From contig JAYFPY010000003.1 of the NCBI GenBank assembly GCA_034927505.1, positions 49,954-113,953 on the forward strand: a stretch of DNA of 64,000 nucleotides, in the 5' to 3' direction. Of the stretch, positions 7,414 through 15,577 are shown piece after piece. Below the pieces are notes generated by a model. The model saw only the letters and a program-made list of their open reading frames with translations, did not search any database and was not told the DNA's origin. The stretch is from RUG100 sp034927505 (GTDB lineage Bacteria; Bacillota; Clostridia; Peptostreptococcales; Anaerovoracaceae). Numbering within the stretch: the stretch's first letter is position 1; each line of letters opens with the position of its first letter. The position numbers were made by a program, and so were the translations under genes.

Positions 7414-8751
7414 TTACTTTAAGGAGTAGTGATATTTGCCTTTGTATTTCCTGAAGATGAATACTGCCATGACTGCAGTTACTGCTTCGGCGGCAAAAGG
7501 CGCCAGCCAGAGACCATCGATCCCAAACAGAGCGGACAGCAGGAAAGCGAACGCTATGACTGCTATCAATGTTCTTGAAAGAGATATCAGTGCGGATATC
7601 TGTCCATTTCCGTAAGCGGTAAAAAATCCGCTGGAGAAAATGGTCAGCCCCACCAGTATGAATACCGGCGACAGGATCCGCATACCGTGCACGGACAGTT
7701 CGTAGACTTCCGAACCCGGGTCATCGAAAATAGAAACGAGGGCGGGAGCGCCGAACCAGCAGAGCAGAGTCAGAGCAACTGACGAAACGATTATAAAATT
7801 CCTTGAATACTTGATGAAAGTATTTATTTTTTTGTAGTCCTTGGCTCCGTAGTAATAGCTTATCAAAGGTGCAAGGCCTGTTATATATCCGATGTGCAGG
7901 GATATGAAACAGTAATGGATGCTCAGCACCACACTTAATGCGGCGACTCCGGGCGGACCCGCCAGGCGGAGCATTATCATATTGAAAAAGAATGTCATGA
8001 TCCCGTCGCTGGCTTCGGAAACCAGTTCGCTGCTGCCGTTGACCATTGAATGTCCTATGTAATGCCAGTCCGGTTTTTTTGAACCGGCGAATTTCAGCTT
8101 GGATTTTCCGGATATAAAATAGATGAATCCGATCACTGCGGACATCCACATGCCGACAACTGTACCGAGAGCCGCGCCCTCGATGCCCCATCCGAATTTC
8201 CCCATCAGGATCCATGCAGTGATGATGTGGACAGCGCCGCTGAAAAGATATAGAAACAGTGTAAATGTAGGATGTCCGTCGACGCGGATGTAATACTCGA
8301 ATACTACGCCGGCAAAAGCCGCAGGCGTACACCACACAAGGATCTTCAGATAGCTGCTGCACAGCGGAGTCAGTTTTCCTGTAGCTCCCAAAAAGCCAAC
8401 GATGGGATCCATGAAAACGTTGAATAACAGTATCATGATCGCCGAAAGTATCAACGCTACAATAATGATCTGCGTGAATTTTTCATTGGCTTCACGGAAT
8501 TTGCGCATGCCCAGCTTCATAGCAACAATGGCAGACGATCCGGCGGCCAGCATTACCGAAACTCCCCAGACGATGCCCATTACCGGATAAGCTATTGACA
8601 AAGTTGCCAGAGCATCATCACCGGCGTAATTGGCCACTAAAATAGCATCTATCGTATAATAAAGGCTGAGTACTATCATCATAACGATGGATGGAAATAC
8701 AAAGCCTGTAAATTTTTTCGGGGAAACCCCGTTTTCAAACATACCTTCCAT
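7414..8751 (-). CDS. MATE-family multidrug efflux transporter
   Basis: This is a 445-residue polytopic protein with about 12 hydrophobic segments and the MATE pattern (FVFPSIVMMIVLSLYYTID and a similar second half). MATE proteins export cationic drugs or metabolites in exchange for Na+ or H+. The frame is open upstream to 8847, but I start it at ATG 8749-8751 (MEGMFENGVSPKK), which has AGAGGAG 9 nt upstream. Starting earlier would run through the promoter. The gene is divergent from a MerR regulator (8846) and has a MerR-type promoter with an elongated 19-bp spacer at 8775-8805, so induction by a compound sensed by that regulator is likely. Confidence 0.9.
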   Translation of the reverse strand: MEGMFENGVSPKKFTGFVFPSIVMMIVLSLYYTIDAILVANYAGDDALATLSIAYPVMGIVWGVSVMLAAGSSAIVAMKLGMRKFREANEKFTQIIIVALILSAIMILLFNVFMDPIVGFLGATGKLTPLCSSYLKILVWCTPAAFAGVVFEYYIRVDGHPTFTLFLYLFSGAVHIITAWILMGKFGWGIEGAALGTVVGMWMSAVIGFIYFISGKSKLKFAGSKKPDWHYIGHSMVNGSSELVSEASDGIMTFFFNMIMLRLAGPPGVAALSVVLSIHYCFISLHIGYITGLAPLISYYYGAKDYKKINTFIKYSRNFIIVSSVALTLLCWFGAPALVSIFDDPGSEVYELSVHGMRILSPVFILVGLTIFSSGFFTAYGNGQISALISLSRTLIAVIAFAFLLSALFGIDGLWLAPFAAEAVTAVMAVFIFRKYKGKYHYSLK

Positions 8752-8768
8752 TAAATTTTCTCCTCTGG

Positions 8769-8774
8769 TATAAT
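8769..8774 (+). promoter_or_regulatory. Possible -10 box of the MerR regulator gene
   Basis: TATAAT lies 17 bp after a weak TTCCAT -35. Transcription would start just inside the shared operator palindrome (8782-8802), which would give autoregulation. The -35 match is poor. Confidence 0.35.
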
Positions 8775-8805
8775 ATATTAAACTATACGGTAACCGTATA
8801 GTCAA
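8775..8805 (-). promoter_or_regulatory. MerR-type promoter and operator for the MATE gene
   Basis: Read on the minus strand: TTGACT (8800-8805), a 19-bp spacer and TAATAT (8775-8780). The spacer is filled by a perfect 21-bp palindrome at 8782-8802 (arms ACTATACGGT / ACCGTATAGT around one central base). MerR-family activators untwist promoters with 19-20-bp spacers of exactly this design. A near copy is at 13415-13445. Confidence 0.85.
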
Positions 8806-8845
8806 GCGGCCGTCTTGACTGTATGCGTATTGAAGGGAGAGCGAC

Positions 8846-9655
8846 ATGAAGAATTATCTTACTACCGGCGAATTTGCAAAACTGTGCAGGGTGAAAAAGC
8901 AGACCCTGTTCCATTATGATGATATCGAGATACTGCAGCCGGAAATGGTAGGGGACAACGGATACAGGTACTATTCTTACAAACAGCTGGAACAGTATTC
9001 CATGATATCCATGCTGAAAGATCTTGAAATGCCGCTGGCGGAGATAAAGGAGTACATGGACAGGCGGAGCCCGGAGAATCTTATAGAGCTCCTGAAAGCC
9101 GAAGCTGTGCAGGCAGACAAAAAGTTGGAGGAAATAAAGTGGATAAAACACTATATAGATACGAAAACAGCGATAACACGAAAGGCCACGGCTATGAACT
9201 ACGGAGAAATATTCACGGAAGAATGTCATGATGAATTCTTTGTGGCGACGCCTTACGGCGGTCCTGAGAACGACAGAGCGCTGCTGACAGCCATAACGGA
9301 TCACATGAATTACTGTCATGAAAAGGATATATACAGTGCATATTCCATAGGGGGGATGGTGGAGACTGCGGCGGTAAAAAACGGCGAATATGTTTATTCC
9401 CATTTTTTTACCCGCCTGGATGAAGAGGGATATGAACATAATCATGTAAAAAAGGCCGGAAATTATTTGGCGTGCTGTGATAACGAGGGGTATCATAATC
9501 TGCCGGAAATCGGCAGAGAACTGCTGGATCTGGCCGGTAAACAGAGACTTGAAACGGGCAGATATTTTTATGAAGATGTGCTGATAGACGAACTGGCCGG
9601 GAAGAACGATGATGATTATGTGGTCAAGCTGTCAGTGTATGTGACCGGATTGTAA
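8846..9655 (+). CDS. MerR-family regulator with GyrI-like effector domain (BmrR type)
   Basis: This 269-residue protein has an N-terminal MerR winged helix (residues 1-~72: LTTGEFAKLCRVKKQTLFHYDD, then the wing with NGYRYYSYKQL), a connecting dimerisation helix at about 78-115 and a C-terminal effector-binding domain (~120-269) of the GyrI/BmrR type. Such regulators bind hydrophobic cations or drugs and activate efflux genes. It is divergent from the MATE gene, and the intergenic operator has the MerR 19-bp-spacer design. The EamA exporter at 12468-13382 carries nearly the same site, so I infer a two-exporter regulon. Confidence 0.88.
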   Translation: MKNYLTTGEFAKLCRVKKQTLFHYDDIEILQPEMVGDNGYRYYSYKQLEQYSMISMLKDLEMPLAEIKEYMDRRSPENLIELLKAEAVQADKKLEEIKWIKHYIDTKTAITRKATAMNYGEIFTEECHDEFFVATPYGGPENDRALLTAITDHMNYCHEKDIYSAYSIGGMVETAAVKNGEYVYSHFFTRLDEEGYEHNHVKKAGNYLACCDNEGYHNLPEIGRELLDLAGKQRLETGRYFYEDVLIDELAGKNDDDYVVKLSVYVTGL

Positions 9656-9721
9656 TTGAAAAAGCCATGAGCAGAGGTTATAATAAAAGTGAGTCAACAT
9701 TTGTACATAACGGGGGACGAT

Positions 9722-10318
9722 ATGAAAAAATATGTTGAAGACACTTTGAAGTATTATAATGAGCATACGAGGGAATTCATAGACAAGACAAAAGACGCTG
9801 ATATGACATATCTCTATAACGTATTTGAAAAATACATAGATGCGGGGGGAGCAATACTTGATCTTGGCTGCGGCACGGGCCGGGATGCAAAACATTTTAT
9901 AGATGAGGGATATGAAGTGACAGCCATTGACGGAAGCGAGGAACTGTGCCGATATGCATCGAAATATACAGGGCAGCCTGTTGCATGCCAACTGTTTTCG
10001 GAGCTGGACTATTATCAGCACTTTGATGGGATATGGGCTTCTGCCAGCCTGCTCCACGTTGCAAAGGACGAGCTGCCGGATATAATACGGCGGATATATG
10101 ATGCGTTGAAGCCGGGGGGATATCTCTACGCCGGACTGAAGCACGGGACATTTGAAGGGATGCGCGACGGCAAGTATTACAGCGACTATACCGAAGAGGA
10201 ACTCTTTGCGGCAATAGAAAAAAATGGAGGATTCGCTATTGCAGAATATGTAGAGGCGGAAGATGTGCGCGATGATGTAGATACGGAATGGATCAACGTG
10301 GTCGTGAGGAAAATATGA
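9722..10318 (+). CDS. Class I SAM-dependent methyltransferase
   Basis: This 198-residue protein has a typical SAM-binding motif I (ILDLGCGTGRDAKHF, near residue 45), then motif II (VTAIDGS) and later the LKPGGYLYAG strand. The frame is open from 9689, but ATG 9722 (MKKYVEDTLKYYN) follows GGGGG and is preferred. The substrate is unknown. It lies 66 nt after the MerR gene and could be co-transcribed with it, which would suggest modification of the same toxic compound. That is only an inference. Confidence 0.82.
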   Translation: MKKYVEDTLKYYNEHTREFIDKTKDADMTYLYNVFEKYIDAGGAILDLGCGTGRDAKHFIDEGYEVTAIDGSEELCRYASKYTGQPVACQLFSELDYYQHFDGIWASASLLHVAKDELPDIIRRIYDALKPGGYLYAGLKHGTFEGMRDGKYYSDYTEEELFAAIEKNGGFAIAEYVEAEDVRDDVDTEWINVVVRKI

Positions 10319-10332
10319 TAAAAGACATTGAA

Positions 10333-10358
10333 AAATGGGTGATAAGCCCATTTTTTAT
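10333..10358 (+). terminator. Rho-independent terminator
   Basis: An AATGGG/CCCATT stem with a 7-nt loop and a run of six Ts lies just after the methyltransferase stop. A second small hairpin without a T-run follows (about 10371-10385). The 150 nt up to the next gene hold a weak TATAAT at 10495-10500 and nothing else I can support. Confidence 0.75.
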
Positions 10359-10534
10359 TGCCTGAAAACAGCCGAAAATATCGGCTTTCAAAGTAGTCGT
10401 AATCATATTAAAAAAAGCGTGCATTTCATACAGTCACAGCTGCAGTCTGCACATGCAGACGCATCATTTCAGGTCTGACGTGATATTGTAGACCTATAAT
10501 CAATATCGAGTAAGAAAGAAAAAGGTGGTATGTT

Positions 10535-12451
10535 ATGAAAAGAATCAAATTCCTATCGATTTTTCTGGCAGTATTCGTAGCCATAGCTATGATGCCTGCA
10601 GCCGGCTTTGCAAAGGACAAAGCCGCACAGACAAAATCAGATCACACGATCACAACGAAAGTAACAAACGGTAATATCAGTGCAGAAGCAACTGTAAGCG
10701 ACGGAGGCAGTACAACAGTGACATATTCTCCGTGGGATGCGACAGACTATTATTTGTACAGAGTCAACGTGGACGGCGCTGCACAATATTTAGATAATGA
10801 CGGTGACGGAGTGCCTGAAAAGGGCGATGCCGGCATGGTGAACAGTTATAAATTCGAAAATGTGACCGGCGATCATGCCATCGCTGTAGTATATATGCCG
10901 AATCTTCCGGAAAACGGGGTACGTGCGGATGCTGATATCCAGGTAGGCGGTTCGCAGGAGGTATTCATCGATCCTTTCAAAAGCTCGAATGATCTTACTC
11001 TCAACTACACTGCTTCAGTAGCGGTCCCAAAAGAGGCTCAGGGACTGGCGCAGAGGTTGAATCAATATATTACTAAGATGTCTGTAGAGATAGAAGGGAC
11101 ATTCAGTCCCGAAATAAATACGGCGAACGCAACAATGAGCGCGGCTTCATCGGGCTTCAAAGTTGAGAATGTTTCTTTCGGCCAGGGCACGTTCAAGGCG
11201 ACGCTCAGTCCGAAGAACATCCCGCCGACAGATATCGACTGGACCAAATCCATACAGCTGAATATTGACGGATGCACTGTTAAAAATGCGGACGCCAGAG
11301 CAAACGCGGGAGGAGAACTGATCGCGAAGGGGACATCTCAGGGAGGCCTTACTTTTGATGCAAGGGGAATAAAAGGAAGTATAGCCCTATTTGGACAGTC
11401 CGGAGAAGCTGTTGTAAAAATCGCAAACAAATATACGGTAAATCATTATGTGGAAACAAGCAGCGGACAGTATGCGCTGAAAGATACAGTGATCAGCGGC
11501 GACAAGGCGGGGACTGCAGTTGTACCAACAGCCAATACTTATTCAGGGTATTCTCTGAATACCGGCAAATCCGATGCTGCAGGCGGTACAGTAAAAGATG
11601 ACAACTCGCTGGTGCTTAATATGTACTATGATAAAAATGTAACGCCGCAGTCGACATACACGGTCAAATTCAACAGCAACGGCGGTTCGGCCGTGGCCTC
11701 TCAGGCTGTAAGCGCAGGGAAAACAGTTACGAAACCGCAGGATCCGGGAAGAGAAGGATATGCATTCCTAGGATGGTATACGGATCAGGCGCTGACAAAG
11801 GCATATAACTTTTCGACTGCTGTGGATTCAGATATGACTCTGTATGCAAAGTGGCACAGCGGAGCTGTCCTGACTGATATTCAGAAGGGAACGCTGAGAG
11901 CAAAGGCGGAACCTGTGTCAGGCAAAAAAATGAAAATAACATGGACAAAGGAGAAAGGGGCTGCCAGATATGTTGTCTACGGTTCAAGATGCAACACAAA
12001 GAATCATGTGAGATATGTCAAAAAGATGAAAGGTTTTGGAGCGAGCAAACGCTCATACAAAGTCAAGATCAAGAGGACGTGGGTCTATAAATACGTGGTG
12101 ATCGCGTATGATAAAGATGGCAGAGAAATCGCACGAAGCTACATGGCTCATGCAATAGGCAAGAACATCAAGGGCAAATACGGCAATCTCAAGACAATAA
12201 CTCCAAAGCAGAAGAAGATAACTTTGAAGGCAGGAAAGAAAAAGCAGCTTTCAGCAAAAGTGAAATTCTATTCCGGCAAAAAAACATTGAGTGCAAAACA
12301 TGCACCAAAGGATAGATACTTCTCGACAAACAAATCGATAGCTAAGGTAACAAAGAGAGGTAAAGTGACAGCCGTGAAAAAAGGCAAGTGTACAGTATAT
12401 GTAAACGGGATCAACGGCAAGTGGAAGGCGATCAAGGTCACAGTAAAATAG
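10535..12451 (+). CDS. Secreted surface protein with InlB B-repeat and Ig-like (Big2) C-terminus
   Basis: This 638-residue exported protein has a signal peptide (residues 1-~26, KRIKFLSIFLAVFVAIAMMP then AAGFAKD). A long unique region with a D-N-D-G-D-G-V loop near residue 88 follows, then one Listeria-Bacteroides InlB B-repeat at about 370-440 (VKFNSNGG..., GYAFLGWY, TLYAKW). A fibronectin/Ig-like stretch and a very lysine-rich Big2-like domain at about 555-638 close the protein (KKITLKAGKKKQLSAKV, SIAKVTKRGKVTAVKKG). No LPXTG or membrane anchor is visible. The basic C-terminus may bind wall polymers. The start follows AGGTGG. It converges with the EamA gene with only 16 bp between the stop codons and no clear terminator. 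Role unknown, probably adhesion or wall architecture. Confidence 0.8.
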   Translation: MKRIKFLSIFLAVFVAIAMMPAAGFAKDKAAQTKSDHTITTKVTNGNISAEATVSDGGSTTVTYSPWDATDYYLYRVNVDGAAQYLDNDGDGVPEKGDAGMVNSYKFENVTGDHAIAVVYMPNLPENGVRADADIQVGGSQEVFIDPFKSSNDLTLNYTASVAVPKEAQGLAQRLNQYITKMSVEIEGTFSPEINTANATMSAASSGFKVENVSFGQGTFKATLSPKNIPPTDIDWTKSIQLNIDGCTVKNADARANAGGELIAKGTSQGGLTFDARGIKGSIALFGQSGEAVVKIANKYTVNHYVETSSGQYALKDTVISGDKAGTAVVPTANTYSGYSLNTGKSDAAGGTVKDDNSLVLNMYYDKNVTPQSTYTVKFNSNGGSAVASQAVSAGKTVTKPQDPGREGYAFLGWYTDQALTKAYNFSTAVDSDMTLYAKWHSGAVLTDIQKGTLRAKAEPVSGKKMKITWTKEKGAARYVVYGSRCNTKNHVRYVKKMKGFGASKRSYKVKIKRTWVYKYVVIAYDKDGREIARSYMAHAIGKNIKGKYGNLKTITPKQKKITLKAGKKKQLSAKVKFYSGKKTLSAKHAPKDRYFSTNKSIAKVTKRGKVTAVKKGKCTVYVNGINGKWKAIKVTVK

Positions 12452-12467
12452 AAATCGAAACGGGAGC

Positions 12468-13382
12468 TTATAATGACCCTTTTTCACGCTGTATATCCAG
12501 TCTGGCTTTCTCACGGATCACCAGGCAGCCGGACACGATAACGATGGCTCCGCCCAGATATTGCAGCAGAGTAAGGTGCTGGCCCAGCAGGATAACTCCG
12601 AAAAAAGCGGTGGTGACAGGCATGAAATTTGAGTAGACTCCCACCGGAGTCGGTCCCAGTTTCTGTATGCCGATCACTTCGATGAGGAATCCCAGGCCGG
12701 CGCTGATAACGCCCAGGTAGAGCAGTTCCATTACTATTTTCCCGGTGAAAATACTTGGATCGGGAAGGTGAAAAATCGAATAGGGAAGGGTAAGAAGAGC
12801 GGCTATAATCATTTGATAAAAAGCCACGCATGTGGAACTGTACTTACTGCATACTGAATTCGTAATAAAATTATAGCAGACCCAGGCCAGCATCGCACCC
12901 ATGCAGAAGAGATAGCCGACTACCTTGCCGCCGCTCAGCATACTGAAATCGGCGCCGATGGCCAGTACTATGCCGAAGATGCATACCAGCATCCCGGCAA
13001 CCAGAAATCTGCTGGCACGGTGCTTGTATAAAAACCGTTCAACTATGACAGACATTACGGGGACAAAGCCCAGCAGCACGGTTATGATCGCAACAGGGAT
13101 CGTCTTCATGGCGTTGTATTCACAGAAGAAATACATGATCTGCCCGAAAATGGCACAGAGTATGAATGTAGGGATATCTCTTTTGTTTATCCTGCGAAAC
13201 TGTGATGTAGCCAGGAGGATAACGGCCATGACTGCAGATCCCAGAAAATATTTTATGGTGATCAGAGTTATGGAATCGATGCTGTTCAGAGCATCTTTGG
13301 CGACTGCATATTCCAGCCCCCAGGAGACGACAAGGACAGTCATCATTATATGATATTTCCCGTTGGATCTTTTGCTTTGCAT
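12468..13382 (-). CDS. EamA/DMT-family exporter
   Basis: This 304-residue protein has about ten hydrophobic helices in two EamA repeats (each ~5 helices), typical of drug/metabolite transporters of the RhaT/YdcZ superfamily. The frame is open to TTG 13397, but ATG 13380-13382 (MQSKRSNGKYH) lies 4 nt after GGGAGG and is chosen. Upstream at 13415-13445 is a MerR-type promoter with a 19-bp spacer nearly identical to that of the MATE gene at 7414-8751. I infer joint induction by the regulator at 8846. Substrate unknown. Confidence 0.87.
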   Translation of the reverse strand: MQSKRSNGKYHIMMTVLVVSWGLEYAVAKDALNSIDSITLITIKYFLGSAVMAVILLATSQFRRINKRDIPTFILCAIFGQIMYFFCEYNAMKTIPVAIITVLLGFVPVMSVIVERFLYKHRASRFLVAGMLVCIFGIVLAIGADFSMLSGGKVVGYLFCMGAMLAWVCYNFITNSVCSKYSSTCVAFYQMIIAALLTLPYSIFHLPDPSIFTGKIVMELLYLGVISAGLGFLIEVIGIQKLGPTPVGVYSNFMPVTTAFFGVILLGQHLTLLQYLGGAIVIVSGCLVIREKARLDIQREKGSL

Positions 13383-13414
13383 AATGCCTCCCATCAAATT
13401 TCTTTTATGATTTT

Positions 13415-13445
13415 ATATTAAACTATACTGTAACCGGATAGTCAA
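13415..13445 (-). promoter_or_regulatory. MerR-type promoter and operator for the EamA gene
   Basis: On the minus strand: TTGACT (13440-13445), a 19-bp spacer and TAATAT (13415-13420). The spacer palindrome at 13422-13442 differs from the one at 8782-8802 at a few positions (arms ACTATACTGT / ACCGGATAGT), so it is an imperfect copy, possibly of lower affinity. Confidence 0.8.
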
Positions 13446-13488
13446 GAACATAAGATAGAGACAGGAGCCGTGAAATCATCGGAAAGCA

Positions 13489-13517
13489 TTGACCCAAGGA
13501 TGCAAAAGGAGTAAAAT
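13489..13517 (+). promoter_or_regulatory. Sigma-A promoter for the second NlpC/P60 gene
   Basis: TTGACC at 13489-13494 and TAAAAT at 13512-13517 are separated by 17 bp, about 70 nt before the start codon at 13590. Confidence 0.6.
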
Positions 13518-13589
13518 ATACATCTGGTCAGATGTTTGAGGGGAAACAAAAAGAACATTTAGAGAACATGTTAAGGGGATTTAAAAATT

Positions 13590-14732
13590 ATGAAATTGAA
13601 TTCACAAAATCCAGGGAAACGCAGGATCACTGCGGTCGCCATGTCGGTCCTCATGGCAGCCGGTACTTTTAGTTTCGCAAGTGCGGGAACGCTGCCTGAT
13701 AATGTCAGCAGCGGCATCCCTGCGGGAACCGGTATCGAAAGTTCAGGACAGCTGGGCAGCCCGTGGGCAGTCAAGGCAAAAGGAAAGGTCGTGGCTTACG
13801 TAAAGACCGAAGAGGCCGGCCGCGATGTAGTTGAAGGATTGAAGATCCATTACTACGATGATGTACAGATGCAGCAGGATGCCAAGGTGGAACCTCTGGT
13901 CACAGTATCAAAGGTGACGAAGGCGCTGCCGGCAGGTACAAAGGTAATGTCTGTGAAAGAGGCGGTGGATCATATCGCTGCAATGAACAAAGACGACACG
14001 CCGGTGATACAGGTCTCATATTCCAGCACTCTCAAAGAAACGAAGAGTATCAAACCAAAGAAAAAAATAATAAAGACAGCCGAACTGGAAAAAGGAGAAA
14101 AGAAGGTCGAGACCGAAGGGGAATCCGGAAGCAAGTATGTCGAAAGCTCAGTGACACAGGTCAATTCGAAAGTCGTCGATAAAGACGTGATGAAGAGCAC
14201 TGTCGTTGAAAAACCTGAAACGGAAGTCGTTTATGAAGGAACAGCCCTTTCGAGTGAGAATAAAGGTAAAGCGATAGTAGCTTTTGCAAAGAAATATCTG
14301 GGCAATAAATATGTCTGGGGAGGCGAGAGCCTGGAAAAGGGAGTCGACTGCTCGGGATATATGATGAAACTGTATGAACACTACGGAGTCAGCTTGCCTC
14401 ACAGTTCATCGGCGCAGGGAAGCTGCGGAAAAGAAGTGTCTCACGATGAGATGCAGGCCGGCGACCTGATCATTTACCCGGGACATGTGGCGATGTATAT
14501 GGGCAACGGAATGATAATACATGCCGCCGGAGAATCGGTGGGTATCATAACCAGTGATGAATCATCATACGCCGGAAAAATCAAACACATAAGAAGGATC
14601 TTTGGAACGGATCTCGATGGCTCAACGGATTCGATGTTCCCGGATGTATCTGAGATCGCCAAGGCTTATGAAGCCGATAAGGGATTCGGAGACGGAGACG
14701 GATACGCGGAGGATTATTCTTCGGACAATTGA
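13590..14732 (+). CDS. Secreted G5 / NlpC-P60 peptidoglycan endopeptidase (paralogue)
   Basis: This 380-residue exported protein has a signal peptide (to about residue 33), an N-terminal region, a G5-like domain at about 145-220 and an NlpC/P60 domain at about 222-340. C254 (DCSGY), H299 (GHVAMY) and H311 mark the active site. It parallels the 304-residue protein at 3622-4536 in domain order and local sequence (YVWGGES, SLPH, QAGD/KAGD, IIYxGHVA). It differs by a longer N-terminal part and an acidic C-terminal tail of about 40 residues rich in Asp/Glu/Gly/Ser. The tail could bind Ca2+ or keep the enzyme off the wall. Its role is unknown. Confidence 0.88.
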   Translation: MKLNSQNPGKRRITAVAMSVLMAAGTFSFASAGTLPDNVSSGIPAGTGIESSGQLGSPWAVKAKGKVVAYVKTEEAGRDVVEGLKIHYYDDVQMQQDAKVEPLVTVSKVTKALPAGTKVMSVKEAVDHIAAMNKDDTPVIQVSYSSTLKETKSIKPKKKIIKTAELEKGEKKVETEGESGSKYVESSVTQVNSKVVDKDVMKSTVVEKPETEVVYEGTALSSENKGKAIVAFAKKYLGNKYVWGGESLEKGVDCSGYMMKLYEHYGVSLPHSSSAQGSCGKEVSHDEMQAGDLIIYPGHVAMYMGNGMIIHAAGESVGIITSDESSYAGKIKHIRRIFGTDLDGSTDSMFPDVSEIAKAYEADKGFGDGDGYAEDYSSDN

Positions 14733-14772
14733 GGATCATGGGCAGAGAAGAAAAATATATAGAAAAGAAATC

Positions 14773-14812
14773 AGAGATCGGTCGTGTATAGCAGCACAGC
14801 CGGTCTCTTTTA
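14773..14812 (+). terminator. Rho-independent terminator
   Basis: An imperfect 13-bp stem (GAGAYCGG... with G-U pairs and one mismatch) is followed by CTTTT. It lies 40 nt after the NlpC/P60 stop. Confidence 0.65.
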
Positions 14813-14893
14813 AAAAAGTCTTGTACTGTTTTATAAACAAGAGTAGAATAAAAAGAGCAAAACAACTATATTTATGAAAGGTCGGTGAAGACA

Positions 14894-15466
14894 ATGGCTA
14901 ACTATTTTGTTCATGTGGCCAGTTATGTGGACGATGGAGTGTTTATAGGAAACGGGACTGAGATATGGCATTTCAGCCACGTACAGGACGGCGCGCAGAT
15001 CGGAGAGAACTGTTCTATCGGGCACAGCGTGAACATTGGCAAGAATGTCAGGATAGGGCATGACTGCACTATCCAGAGCAACGTATCCGTTTATGAAGGG
15101 ATAGTCTTAGAAGATGAGGTATATCTTGGATCGTCTATGGTATTTACAAACAATCTGGTACCGAGAGCGAAAAGGGACAAAGGGCATGCGACATATAAAT
15201 GCACCACAGTGCATAAAGGCGCAACAATTGGAGCTAATGCAACTGTAGTATGCGGCAACGACATAGGGAAATATGCAATGGTAGCTGCCGGTGCTGTAGT
15301 TATGAAACCTGTTCCCGACCATGCGCTGGTTGCGGGAGTGCCTGCAAAGAAGATCGGATGGGTCTGCGAATGCGGAGGGATACTTCCATACGGTTTGAAA
15401 TGCCCTAAGTGCGGCAAACAATATCGGGTCGAAAATGGCGAACTAAAAGAAGAACAACATGGATAA
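14894..15466 (+). CDS. WbpD/WlbB-like hexapeptide-repeat N-acetyltransferase
   Basis: This 190-residue left-handed beta-helix acyltransferase has hexapeptide repeats over residues ~10-150 (IGNGTEIWHFSHVQ, IGENCSIGHSVNIG, IGHDCTIQSNVSV). It closely resembles the enzymes that acetylate UDP-2-acetamido-3-amino-dideoxy-glucuronate in polysaccharide synthesis. The C-terminal 40 residues form a small Cys4 ribbon (CECGG...CPKCG), seen in part of the family. I prefer ATG 14894 (MANYFVH, like family members). The in-frame GTG 14885 cannot be excluded. No other sugar-nucleotide genes are adjacent, so the substrate is a guess from family. Confidence 0.8.
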   Translation: MANYFVHVASYVDDGVFIGNGTEIWHFSHVQDGAQIGENCSIGHSVNIGKNVRIGHDCTIQSNVSVYEGIVLEDEVYLGSSMVFTNNLVPRAKRDKGHATYKCTTVHKGATIGANATVVCGNDIGKYAMVAAGAVVMKPVPDHALVAGVPAKKIGWVCECGGILPYGLKCPKCGKQYRVENGELKEEQHG

Positions 15467-15506
15467 ATGTTCGGAGCGTATCGAACATAACGGCGAAAAA
15501 CTTTCT

Positions 15507-15536
15507 AAAACAGCCCATAACAGGGCTGTTTTATGT
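15507..15536 (+). terminator. Hairpin between the acetyltransferase gene and the purine operon
   Basis: A perfect 10-bp stem (AAAACAGCCC / GGGCTGTTTT, 6-nt loop) ends in Ts. It may terminate the upstream gene. Because only 41 nt remain to the purL start and no clear promoter lies there, it could instead sit inside the purine leader and attenuate it. Confidence 0.7.
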
Positions 15537-15577
15537 TACTATTATTCAATACATGATTTAAAAAGGAGGATCAATCA

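Noticed and set aside
8752..8847. N-terminal extension of the MATE protein to 8847
   Set aside because: The extension would be encoded by the promoter/operator region. ATG 8749-8751 has a good ribosome site and gives a normal length.
15467..15577. Purine riboswitch before purL
   Set aside because: I could not find the three-way-junction core sequences of the guanine/adenine aptamer. Only a simple hairpin is present.
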